From Balneolaceae bacterium (GTDB lineage: Bacteria > Bacteroidota > Rhodothermia > Balneolales > Balneolaceae), in the NCBI GenBank assembly GCA_003555185.1, contig PWFZ01000127.1, positions 1 to 7,000 of the forward strand: DNA of 7,000 nt, in the 5' to 3' direction. Shown here piece after piece: positions 1 to 5,688 of the stretch (positions are counted from its first letter, which is position 1; each line of letters begins with the position of its first letter). The notes beneath the pieces were generated by a model. That model had not been told where the DNA came from and did not search any database. It saw only the letters and a list, made by a program, of their open reading frames with translations. Position numbers and translations under genes: made by a program.

Positions 1-449
1 CCGTGATGAAATCAACCGTTAAGAAAGTCCGGAAACTACAGGATGGTCAAATTTTGGCCGGTTTTGCAGGATCAACGGCAGATGCATTTACATTATTTGA
101 ACGGTTTGATGAAAAACTGAAAAGTTACAACGGAAATTTAGAACGCGCAGCCGTTGAACTAGCCAAGGAGTGGCGGAAAGACAAATACCTGCAAAAACTG
201 GAAGCACTGCTTGTGGTGATGGACAAAGAGACATGCCTCATCATCTCGGGCCAGGGCGATGTTATTGAACCCGATGATCAAATTTTAGCGATCGGCAGCG
301 GTGGTTCTTTTGCCCTTGCAGCAGCACGCGCATTAAAGTTAAATGCACCAAACCTTTCAGCAAAAGAAATTGTTGAAAAATCACTGAATATAGCCGCCGA
401 TATCTGCATCTACACGAATAATAATTTAACAGTTTTAGAAATTGAGTAG
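1..449 (+). CDS. hslV: ATP-dependent protease peptidase subunit HslV (5' truncated by window edge)
   Basis: HslV is the threonine-protease core of the cytoplasmic HslVU (ClpQY) complex. It forms a double hexamer that degrades proteins fed by the HslU unfoldase. The first visible residues, VMK then VKKVRKL, line up with E. coli HslV residues from about Val27. Some 26 codons, including the catalytic N-terminal Thr, therefore lie left of the window; the frame is open to base 1, so the GTG at 3 and ATG at 6 are internal codons, not starts. The Lys in VKKVR (eighth visible residue) corresponds to the active-site lysine. Other family signatures present are [23 protein letters not shown], the [15 protein letters not shown] segment and the C-terminal DICIYTNNN. 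Visible length plus the missing part fits a normal subunit of about 175 residues. The stop is six bases before hslU, which indicates one operon. Identification is near certain; completeness cannot be judged. Confidence 0.96.
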   Translation, partial: VMKSTVKKVRKLQDGQILAGFAGSTADAFTLFERFDEKLKSYNGNLERAAVELAKEWRKDKYLQKLEALLVVMDKETCLIISGQGDVIEPDDQILAIGSGGSFALAAARALKLNAPNLSAKEIVEKSLNIAADICIYTNNNLTVLEIE

Positions 450-455
450 TTTTTC

Positions 456-1871
456 ATGAATATTATTGAACAGCGATCTTTAACGCCCCGGCAAATTGTA
501 GCCGAGCTTGATAAGTATATAGTAGGCCAAAACGAAGCCAAAAAATCAGTAGCCATAGCCCTCAGGAACCGATGGAGACGATTAAACTCAGACCCTGACA
601 TCCGGGAAGAAATTATTCCCAACAACATTTTAATGATTGGACCAACCGGCGTGGGTAAAACTGAAATCGCACGGCGATTGGCAAAACTTTCCGGAGCCCC
701 TTTTATAAAAGTAGAAGCTTCCAAGTTCACCGAAGTAGGATACGTAGGCCGTGATGTAGAATCCATGATTCGAGACATCACCGATATTGCCCTGAATATG
801 GTGAAGCTGGAAATGCAGGAACGGGTTAAAGAGAAGGCAAAAAAGATCGCCGAAGAAAAAATACTTGATATCCTTATCCCTCCTGTCAAGAAAAAATCAA
901 CACAAAAAAATACCAGCAACTCCTCAGTGGGTGAAGTAGGTTTTAAACCTGAATCAGCCAGTGATGAAGAGCTCAACGAACGAACCCGCGAACGGTTCCG
1001 TGATAAATTGAAAAACGGAGAACTCGAAGACCGAGAAGTTGAAATTGAAGTATCGCCTAGCAAAACTCCCATGATGCAAGTATTCGGCCCTCAGGGAATG
1101 GAAGAGATGGGTTTTAACCTGCAGGATATGCTGGGTAACCTTTCGAAGGGACAAAAGAAAACAAAGCGTACGGTACCTATTCATGAAGCCCGCGAAATTA
1201 TTACCGAGCAAGAAGCCGAAAAACTGATTGATCACGAAGCAGCGGTGCAGGAAGCTCTCGACCGCGTTCAAAATCAGGGTATAGTATTTATTGATGAGAT
1301 TGACAAAGTAGCAGCGGATTCATCCGGTGGCGGAAAAGGCGGACCCGACGTGAGCCGTCAGGGAGTTCAGCGCGATCTTCTCCCCATTATAGAAGGAAGT
1401 GCTGTATCAACCAAACACGGAATTGTTAAAACCGACCATATCCTGTTTATTGGCTCCGGTGCATTTCATGTATCAAAACCATCCGATTTGATTCCCGAAC
1501 TTCAAGGACGTTTGCCAATTCGTGTAGAACTTGATTCTCTCACGGAAAAAGATTTTTATGATATTCTTACAAAACCAAAAAACGCTCTCACAAAACAGTA
1601 TCAGGCCATGCTTCATACCGAAGGTGTAACGGTAACCTTTGGTGATGACGCCATTAAAGAAATCGCCAAAATCGCTGCTGATGTAAATGAGCAGGTAGAA
1701 AATATTGGCGCAAGACGTCTGCATACAATCTTGTCATCCTTGTTGGAGGAGCTCTTATTTGCTGTGCCAGATGATATTGGAAGTGGAAAAGTTGATATAG
1801 ATAAGGCATATGTAACCAAGCAACTCGACACGCTTGTTAAAGACAAAGATTTAAGTCATTACATTCTGTAA
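456..1871 (+). CDS. hslU: ATP-dependent protease ATPase subunit HslU
   Basis: This is the AAA+ unfoldase of the cytoplasmic HslVU protease: it recognises and unfolds substrates with ATP and threads them into HslV. All 471 residues are present. The N-terminus has the LTPRQIVAELDKYIVGQ motif. Walker A GPTGVGKT is at residues 62-69, the substrate-gripping pore loop GYVG at 95-98, Walker B IVFIDEID at 276-283, the arginine-finger stretch ELQGRLPIRVEL near 348-359 (Arg352), and the sensor-2 GARRL at 418-422. Residues about 110-240 are the intermediate (I) domain, charged and low in complexity around 145-200, as usual for the least conserved part. The C-terminus DLSHYIL matches the conserved tail that inserts into HslV and opens its pore, so the pair should be functional. 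It is slightly longer than the 443-residue E. coli protein because of the I domain. The ATG is six bases after the hslV stop; no clear Shine-Dalgarno is seen, and translational coupling is likely. Confidence 0.98.
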   Translation: MNIIEQRSLTPRQIVAELDKYIVGQNEAKKSVAIALRNRWRRLNSDPDIREEIIPNNILMIGPTGVGKTEIARRLAKLSGAPFIKVEASKFTEVGYVGRDVESMIRDITDIALNMVKLEMQERVKEKAKKIAEEKILDILIPPVKKKSTQKNTSNSSVGEVGFKPESASDEELNERTRERFRDKLKNGELEDREVEIEVSPSKTPMMQVFGPQGMEEMGFNLQDMLGNLSKGQKKTKRTVPIHEAREIITEQEAEKLIDHEAAVQEALDRVQNQGIVFIDEIDKVAADSSGGGKGGPDVSRQGVQRDLLPIIEGSAVSTKHGIVKTDHILFIGSGAFHVSKPSDLIPELQGRLPIRVELDSLTEKDFYDILTKPKNALTKQYQAMLHTEGVTVTFGDDAIKEIAKIAADVNEQVENIGARRLHTILSSLLEELLFAVPDDIGSGKVDIDKAYVTKQLDTLVKDKDLSHYIL

Positions 1872-1984
1872 CTTTTTCATATAATTATGAAACCATTTGC
1901 CGTTATTAAAGTAAGTATAACAACATGTCCCCAATGATCGGTAATGCTCAAAAGTTATCGGCGTAAATTCGAAACTCTCTTGTG
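1872..1984 (+). promoter_or_regulatory. hslU-ctpA intergenic spacer with AT-rich hairpin and possible -10
   Basis: The roughly 110-base gap between hslU and ctpA holds a perfect 7-bp inverted repeat, TTTCATA (1875-1881) and TATGAAA (1886-1892), with a TAAT loop. It has no following T run on the + strand, so it is not a convincing terminator. TATAAC at 1916-1921 resembles a -10 box, but the nearest -35-like TTGCCG (1897-1902) is only 13 bases away, too close for a normal promoter. The gap is long enough for a separate ctpA promoter, but none can be fixed from sequence. No Shine-Dalgarno is seen before ctpA. Confidence 0.25.
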
Positions 1985-3841
1985 ATGTCCCTAAGAAAAT
2001 TTATTGCCCCTCAAATCATTGCTCTGCTCTTGTTATCCGGCGTTTGGCTGGCAGGTGCCGACAATATTATTCTCTCAAACGACGACCACCAGGAAAACCT
2101 TCATAAGTACATGCAGGTACAGCGAAGAGTAATGGACAACTACTTCGGCGATACTAACCTCGATCTTCTTTTCGAAAGAAGCATCCTTGGCTTAGTATAT
2201 GCTATGGAAGATTCCACTCTCTCCCTGAAAGATACCCCGATTGATACCACTTTCAGCAATACGAAGATCAAAAATCTTCGGGATTCATATGATAAATTTG
2301 AGGACGCTTACCTTTATGTAGCGAACAACTTTCCCGATAAAAATATGGGTAAGCTTACCGAGCGATCCATTCGGGAAATGTTGAAAACACTCGATCCCCA
2401 CTCCGTATATATTGAGCCTGAGAACAGCCAACGGATTCAGGAAGAATTTGACGGTAAATTTCAGGGAATTGGTATTCAGTTTAATATCATTCAGGATACC
2501 GTTACAGTGATTACCCCTATCTCGGGCGGCCCCAGTGATCAGCTTGGAATCATGTCGGGTGACCGTATCATCTCAATCAACGATACCAGCGCCGTTGGGT
2601 ATACGAATGAAGATGTAATGCACCGACTGCGTGGCAAAAAAGGAACAGATGTAAATATCGAGGTTCTTAGACCACGAAACAGCACGCCTATCTCCTTCAG
2701 AATTACGCGTGATGATATACCCATTACCACTCTTGATGCATACTATATGCTTGATGAGCGAACGGGCTATATTAAAATTAATCGTTTTGCAGCCACAACT
2801 CACCAAGAGTTTCTTGCTGCTGCAGAAGACTTAAAAGCACGTGGAATGGACCGGTTAATGCTTGATATGCGTAACAACCCAGGTGGGTATTTGAGTCAGG
2901 CCATTTCCATCTCAGAGGAGTTTTTCCCACGGGGAACCAAATTGGTATCCACCGAAAGTAAACACTCGCGATTCAATTCTGTGGTGAGTTCACAAAAAGA
3001 TGGATCTCTTAAGGATATAGCCGTGATTACCCTCGTAAATGAAGGATCAGCCTCAGCGAGTGAAATTGTTAGTGGTGCCATTCAGGATCACGATCGCGGG
3101 CTGGTAGTCGGACGCCGAACTTTCGGTAAAGGTCTTGTACAGCAGCAATATCAACTTGTAGATAACAGCAATATACGTGTAACAATCTCTCGTTATTTAA
3201 CGCCATCCGGACGACTGATTCAGAAGCCGTTTGATGGAAGAAGTGAAAGTTTTGCATATGATATCTCCGATAATTCAATGCAAGCCAGTGAATTCAAACA
3301 AGAAGTACCCGATTCACTTCGATTTTCAACCGCTGCCGGACGAACCGTATTTGGTGGTGGCGGAATAGTACCCGATTTCATTGTAGAAGCGGACTCATCA
3401 TCAGGCTACGTATTCAACTTCATGCTTGCTAACCGAGCTGACTTCGACTTTGTACGAGAGTATCTCGACAAAAACGGAGATCAATTCCGGGATCAATGGG
3501 AAAGTAACTTCGAAGAGTTCAGAAGTGATTTTGAATGGAACACCGAAGACCGGTCTATGTTTCTATCCATGATGAAAGATCGTGGAATGAAAATCGATAA
3601 TGACCGCAAAGAACCGAAAGTAGAAGACGACTCACTCATCATCTCTGAAGAAGATTACAACAAACTTGTAACCATGAACTTTGGGCGCATGAAAGCTGAG
3701 ATTGCCCGTCAGGTATGGGGAAGTGAAAAATTCTACCCTGTCATCAACGACTACTTCAACACTTCCATGAAAGAAGCGATGAAACTGTGGGATGAAGTGT
3801 CCAAGCTGGAAAGCTACGCCCAGCAAGCGTCCAGCCGATAA
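1985..3841 (+). CDS. S41-family carboxy-terminal processing protease (CtpA/Tsp-like), exported
   Basis: The product is a periplasmic or membrane-anchored serine protease of family S41, which trims or degrades envelope proteins from their C-termini. I take the ATG at 1985; a GTG at 1982 is in frame and would add one residue, and TAA at 1964 closes the frame upstream. From the ATG (618 residues), residues 1-25 form a signal peptide: Arg-Lys at 4-5, a hydrophobic core at 11-24 and an AGA cleavage-type motif ending at Ala25. A helical N-terminal region (about 35-150) has the TLDPHSVYIEP motif. A PDZ domain with FQGIGIQF lies at about 155-240. In the protease core, MRNNPGGYL is followed by GSASASEIVSGAIQD, with the nucleophile Ser357, and by TFGKGLVQ, with the general base Lys382. 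Their 25-residue spacing equals Ser430/Lys455 of E. coli Tsp, and Asp368 fits Tsp Asp441. The helical, acidic tail (480-618) is typical of larger CTPs. The substrate is unknown. A strong terminator follows. Confidence 0.93.
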   Translation: MSLRKFIAPQIIALLLLSGVWLAGADNIILSNDDHQENLHKYMQVQRRVMDNYFGDTNLDLLFERSILGLVYAMEDSTLSLKDTPIDTTFSNTKIKNLRDSYDKFEDAYLYVANNFPDKNMGKLTERSIREMLKTLDPHSVYIEPENSQRIQEEFDGKFQGIGIQFNIIQDTVTVITPISGGPSDQLGIMSGDRIISINDTSAVGYTNEDVMHRLRGKKGTDVNIEVLRPRNSTPISFRITRDDIPITTLDAYYMLDERTGYIKINRFAATTHQEFLAAAEDLKARGMDRLMLDMRNNPGGYLSQAISISEEFFPRGTKLVSTESKHSRFNSVVSSQKDGSLKDIAVITLVNEGSASASEIVSGAIQDHDRGLVVGRRTFGKGLVQQQYQLVDNSNIRVTISRYLTPSGRLIQKPFDGRSESFAYDISDNSMQASEFKQEVPDSLRFSTAAGRTVFGGGGIVPDFIVEADSSSGYVFNFMLANRADFDFVREYLDKNGDQFRDQWESNFEEFRSDFEWNTEDRSMFLSMMKDRGMKIDNDRKEPKVEDDSLIISEEDYNKLVTMNFGRMKAEIARQVWGSEKFYPVINDYFNTSMKEAMKLWDEVSKLESYAQQASSR

Positions 3842-3861
3842 AATAATAATATCTTTCTATA

Positions 3862-3920
3862 AAAGCCGCGATGGCGATCAGGTTCAGCTCGAAAACCTGA
3901 TCGATCACCGCGGCTTTTTT
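3862..3920 (+). terminator. Intrinsic terminator of ctpA
   Basis: Starting 21 bases after the ctpA stop, AAAGCCGCG (3862-3870) pairs with CGCGGCTTT (3909-3917). An inner 9-bp stem, GATCAGGTT (3876-3884) with AACCTGATC (3894-3902), caps it with a 9-base loop; a small internal loop separates the stems. A T run at 3915-3920 follows. The right half of this structure, from 3881 on, is also the start of the 193-bp tandem repeat. Confidence 0.88.
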
Positions 3921-4042
3921 AATTGGTTCAACTTTTGGTATTTATATCTTTACGAATAGATCCGAGCGTTGTTGTTGCGAAGGATGTCTCTGATATGGTT
4001 AATTGGCTCAGCCTTAGGTAATAGTCTTTTAACAAATAGATC

Positions 4043-4084
4043 CGAGCTTTGATATTGCGAAGCAGTGCTTCGCGGTTCAGCTCG
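4043..4084. repeat. Two-tier hairpin in repeat unit 1/2 junction
   Basis: CGAGCT (4043-4048) can pair with AGCTCG (4079-4084). Inside it, GCGAAG (4057-4062) pairs with CTTCGC (4068-4073) around a 5-base loop. The same arrangement recurs 193 bases later. It competes with the terminator-like pairing of CGCGGT (4071-4076) and ACCGCG (4100-4105), so an RNA from this strand could fold in two exclusive ways. The competition is an inference from complementarity only. Confidence 0.5.
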
Positions 4085-4113
4085 AAAACCTGATCGATCA
4101 CCGCGGCTTTTTT
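4071..4113 (+). terminator. Terminator-like hairpin, repeat copy 2
   Basis: CGCGGT (4071-4076) pairs with ACCGCG (4100-4105), followed by GCTTTTTT. An inner GGTT/AACC pairing is possible. The left arm is not that of the ctpA terminator but has been supplied by the tail of the preceding repeat unit, so the stem is shorter and the element probably weaker. Confidence 0.5.
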
Positions 4114-4263
4114 AATTGGTTCAACTTTTGGTATTTATATCTTTACGAATAGATCCGAGCGTTGTTGTTGCGAAGGTTGTTTCTGCTATGGTTAATTGGT
4201 TCAGCCTTAGGTAATAGTCTTTTAACAAATAGATCCGAGCTTTGATATTGCGAAGCAGTGCTT

Positions 4264-4308
4264 CGCGGTTCAGCTCGAAAACCTGCTCAGCCACCGCGGC
4301 TTTTTTTT
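4264..4308 (+). terminator. Terminator-like hairpin, repeat copy 3
   Basis: This is the same arrangement as the copy 193 bases upstream: CGCGGT (4264-4269) with ACCGCG (4293-4298), then GC and a run of eight T (4301-4308). It closes the tandem array. Together with 3862-3920 it gives three successive terminator-like structures downstream of ctpA. Confidence 0.5.
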
Positions 4309-4343
4309 GAGCCTCCTTTAAGCGTGGCGCTTTTCAGGTGAAA

Positions 4344-4364
4344 GACGGACGACCGATGACCGGG
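4344..4364. repeat. Degenerate heptanucleotide tandem tract (GACCGAT-type)
   Basis: Three consecutive 7-mers, GACGGAC, GACCGAT and GACCGGG, share the core GAC-[CG]-G. The tract is short and degenerate. It is supported mainly because two further 7-base tracts flank rsmE. Confidence 0.5.
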
Positions 4365-4475
4365 AGTATGACACTTCTGAGTTATGAGTTTAGTTTACGG
4401 GCTGTACTATCTATTTATCATAAGTCATCACTGCCTCCGAGGGCCTAAGCAACGAAAACCATTCAACCAAACAAC

Positions 4476-4517
4476 GTTCAAAACAGGACAGCCCTGTGCA
4501 AGGCTCATCTTTTGAAC
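4476..4517. repeat. Inverted repeat GTTCAAAA/TTTTGAAC with nested stem
   Basis: A perfect 8-bp outer stem (4476-4483 with 4510-4517) encloses CAGG (4484-4487) pairing with CCTG (4493-4496) around a 5-base loop. No T run follows, so this is not an intrinsic terminator. It may be a mobile hairpin repeat or the ends of a tiny inverted-repeat element. Confidence 0.5.
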
Positions 4518-4525
4518 ACGGAGCG

Positions 4526-4602
4526 GAGCGTAGTGAAATCCTTCGACTACGTCTCGCAAAAACACTCGACTACACTCAGGATGACACGCATCGTAGTGTA
4601 GT
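4526..4602. repeat. Paired ACTAC/GTAGT hairpins, REP-like intergenic repeat
   Basis: GAG-CGTAGT (4526-4534) pairs with ACTACG-(T)-CTC (4546-4555), one base bulged. ACTACACT (4569-4576) pairs perfectly with AGTGTAGT (4595-4602) across 18 bases. The two hairpins share the ACTAC/GTAGT stem sequence, as expected for a twin-hairpin repetitive extragenic palindrome. Genome copy number cannot be seen here. Confidence 0.55.
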
Positions 4603-4751
4603 AAACACGGCGCACAAAACTCCAAATAGAATTATGCCTTTCCAGCGCCGTTTCAACACATCCTGTTCTTCCTTTTATCCTGCACATCCGCGCTAGTGAA
4701 AACGAGGGGGTAAGTCCGTTTGGATAATCCAGCCCACAACCACGTAATTAG

Positions 4752-4773
4752 ATGCCGGCTCGGGGACCGGCAT
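4752..4773. repeat. Hairpin ATGCCGG/CCGGCAT
   Basis: A perfect 7-bp GC-rich stem (4752-4758 with 4767-4773) has an 8-base loop. It lies about 80 bases beyond the 3' end of rsmE but has no T run on the rsmE strand, so its role as the rsmE terminator is unsupported. It looks like an interspersed intergenic palindrome. Confidence 0.5.
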
Positions 4774-4840
4774 GACTTAAAAACGTTACCAATCTTGAAC
4801 CTCCCCCGAAAACGAGTTCGAGACTGCGAAAAGCCGCACC

Positions 4841-4872
4841 AATCTTTAATCTTTAATCTTTAATCTTTAATC
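4841..4872. repeat. (AATCTTT)n heptanucleotide tandem repeat covering the rsmE stop
   Basis: Four perfect AATCTTT units run from 4841 to 4868, with a fifth partial unit (AATC) to 4872. Bases 4853-4872 are the end of rsmE, so its last residues LKIKD and its TAA come from the repeat. On the rsmE strand the unit ATTAAAG yields TAA in all three frames within a few codons, so changes in copy number cannot extend the protein. Confidence 0.9.
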
Positions 4873-5566
4873 CAACCGCCTTCATCACCATCACAACCGC
4901 AGCTGTTTCTGCGCGAAGGCGTTTATCCCCTAGCAATACTGTTTGGGTTTTCAAATCAGAACCCGATCCCCAGAACGCTTCCTCCCTTTTTGAAAACCCG
5001 CCTTCCGGGCCTACAAGCAGAACTACTTCATTATTGCCATCCGAAATTTTCAACTCTTTGTTTTTACTCTTTTGATCAGCAATCACAAACAGGGACGAAG
5101 ATCTCATATCTATAAGCTTGTCCATGCTCTCATACGGCTCCACGGACGGCAGCCAGACCCGCAGCGACTGCTTCATAGCGCTCATCACCGTAGCCTCTAC
5201 ACGGTCCATTCTCACCTTTCCTTTTTCGGTGTGATCCCCGCGAAATAGCGCAATACGATTTACCCCAAGCTCCACCGCCTTCTCCACGGCAAACTCCAGT
5301 CGATCCCGCTTTTTAATCACACCTAAAGCCAGCGATATATCAGTGGATGACGACTCCTCAAAACTTGTCTTCTTCACCTCAACAATTACCTCCTTCTTAC
5401 GAGTTGATTTTATCACTCCCTCAAACAGATGTCCAACGCCATCCGTCACAAAAATCTCGTCTCCTTCCCGATACCGCAATACACTCGCCACATGCTTCGC
5501 TTCCTGGTCTTTTAGAACTAGTGTGTCTTTTTTACAGTCTTTTGGGTTGGCGTAGAATAGATTCAT
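4853..5566 (-). CDS. rsmE: 16S rRNA (uracil1498-N3)-methyltransferase RsmE
   Basis: RsmE uses S-adenosylmethionine to methylate N3 of U1498 of 16S rRNA in the assembled small subunit. The 237-residue product is close to the E. coli length of 243. Residues 1-70 form the PUA-like RNA-binding domain (MNLFYANP, HVASVLRYREGDEI). Residues about 75-232 are the SPOUT knotted methyltransferase domain. Its signatures are EKAVELGV at 95-102, SAMKQSLRVWLPSV at 129-142, the SAM-loop motif GPEGGFS at 186-192, and the knot segment LGDKRLRAETA at 212-222. All expected motifs are present, so activity is likely. The ATG at 5566 begins directly with the usual family N-terminus; no Shine-Dalgarno is evident. The last five codons and the stop lie in a heptamer repeat, so the tail beyond the knot was probably rewritten by repeat expansion. 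It converges on ctpA and is read in the same direction as the IS3 element upstream. Confidence 0.95.
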   Translation of the reverse strand: MNLFYANPKDCKKDTLVLKDQEAKHVASVLRYREGDEIFVTDGVGHLFEGVIKSTRKKEVIVEVKKTSFEESSSTDISLALGVIKKRDRLEFAVEKAVELGVNRIALFRGDHTEKGKVRMDRVEATVMSAMKQSLRVWLPSVEPYESMDKLIDMRSSSLFVIADQKSKNKELKISDGNNEVVLLVGPEGGFSKREEAFWGSGSDLKTQTVLLGDKRLRAETAAVVMVMKAVGLKIKD

Positions 5567-5570
5567 GTGT

Positions 5571-5598
5571 CAAGGTGCAGGGTTCAAGGTGTAGGTGC
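5571..5598. repeat. Degenerate heptanucleotide tract just upstream of rsmE
   Basis: Four consecutive 7-mers, CAAGGTG, CAGGGTT, CAAGGTG and TAGGTGC, start four bases outside the rsmE start codon, where a 5' leader or promoter would be expected. This is the third 7-base periodic tract around rsmE, with a different unit sequence from the other two. Confidence 0.6.
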
Positions 5599-5651
5599 CT
5601 AAAATAGGTTGACGTTTTTAATTAGCGTGTAACATTTTTGTCGACGTTTGG

Positions 5652-5654
5652 ACT
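5652..5654. repeat. Left target-site duplication ACT of the IS3-family element
   Basis: ACT directly precedes the TG terminus of the element at 5655 and matches ACT at 6931-6933 just beyond the other end. Three bases is the usual duplication length for many IS3-family members. A match this short could arise by chance, but it coincides with both predicted ends. Confidence 0.65.
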
Positions 5655-5684
5655 TGCAACAAAAAAGTGGACAGTTGGTTTAGG
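5655..5684 (-). repeat. Terminal inverted repeat, orfB-side end
   Basis: Starting TGCAACAAAAAAGTGGACAG, this end agrees with the other end at 21 of 30 positions counted by eye. The strongest block is AGTGGACA (positions 12-19 of the repeat), the likely core of the transposase binding site. Confidence 0.88.
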
Positions 5685-5688
5685 GTGA

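Larger units (their letters stand above)
3921..4256. repeat. Nested ~62-bp module present four times within the 193-bp array
   Basis: Each 193-bp unit contains two diverged copies of one module. It starts with AATTGGYTCA and runs through the invariant AATAGATCCGAGC to TTGCGAAG. Copies start at 3921, 4001, 4114 and 4194, so the spacing alternates between 80 and 113 bases. By eye the two types agree at about three quarters of positions, whereas like types (3921/4114 and 4001/4194) are almost identical. An older duplication of the module was therefore followed by duplication of the pair. No function is recognisable. Confidence 0.8.
3881..4308. repeat. 193-bp tandem repeat array, two full units plus a partial third
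   Basis: Unit 1 spans 3881-4073, unit 2 spans 4074-4266, and a partial third runs from 4267 to 4308. The period is exactly 193 bases, and GGTTCAGCTCGAAAACCTG begins each one. Units 1 and 2 differ at four positions only (clustered near 3993-4008 versus 4186-4201). The third copy is more diverged: CTCAGCC replaces ATCGATC, and the T run is longer (eight). Each copy carries the right half of the ctpA-type terminator and its T run. No open reading frame of note crosses the array. The near identity of units 1 and 2 indicates recent duplication. It is not a CRISPR, since the units are contiguous without unique spacers. Confidence 0.92.
4309..4840. other. Gene-free, hairpin-rich stretch between convergent ctpA and rsmE
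   Basis: No credible gene is seen here. Short open frames at 4428-4625 (-) and 4496-4696 (+) overlap each other and have no recognisable domain. In order, the stretch holds a small AAGCG/CGCTT hairpin with four T (4320-4334), three degenerate heptamers (4344-4364), a double-tier hairpin (4476-4517), two ACTAC-type hairpins (4526-4555 and 4569-4602), and an ATGCCGG/CCGGCAT hairpin (4752-4773). The motifs ATCCTTCGACTAC and CAGGATGACA look like interspersed intergenic repeats met in many environmental genomes; that resemblance is from memory. Confidence 0.6.

Noticed and set aside
410..1072. Long antisense open frame opposite hslU (220 codons)
   Set aside because: It is Ser/Leu/Arg-rich with no recognisable domain and lies wholly opposite the well-conserved hslV end and hslU; it is a frame shadow.
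1897..1921. ctpA promoter TTGCCG/TATAAC
   Set aside because: The spacer is 13 bases, outside the usual 16-18; the -10-like box alone is weak evidence.
3881..4308. CRISPR or integron attC array
   Set aside because: Repeat units are contiguous with no unique spacers, far too long for CRISPR repeats, and no cas genes, integrase or cassette ORFs are present.
4428..4696. Two overlapping 65-66-codon open frames on opposite strands in the gap before rsmE
   Set aside because: They run through hairpin repeats, have no homology I recognise and no start signals; the open length is explained by repeat composition.
4752..4773. rsmE terminator
   Set aside because: The stem is good but no T run follows on the rsmE strand, and it is about 80 bases past the stop.
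5609..5635. Promoter-like TTGACG and TAACAT on the + strand between rsmE and the IS
   Set aside because: Spacing is only 15 bases, and the + strand direction leads into the antisense of the IS with no gene to serve.
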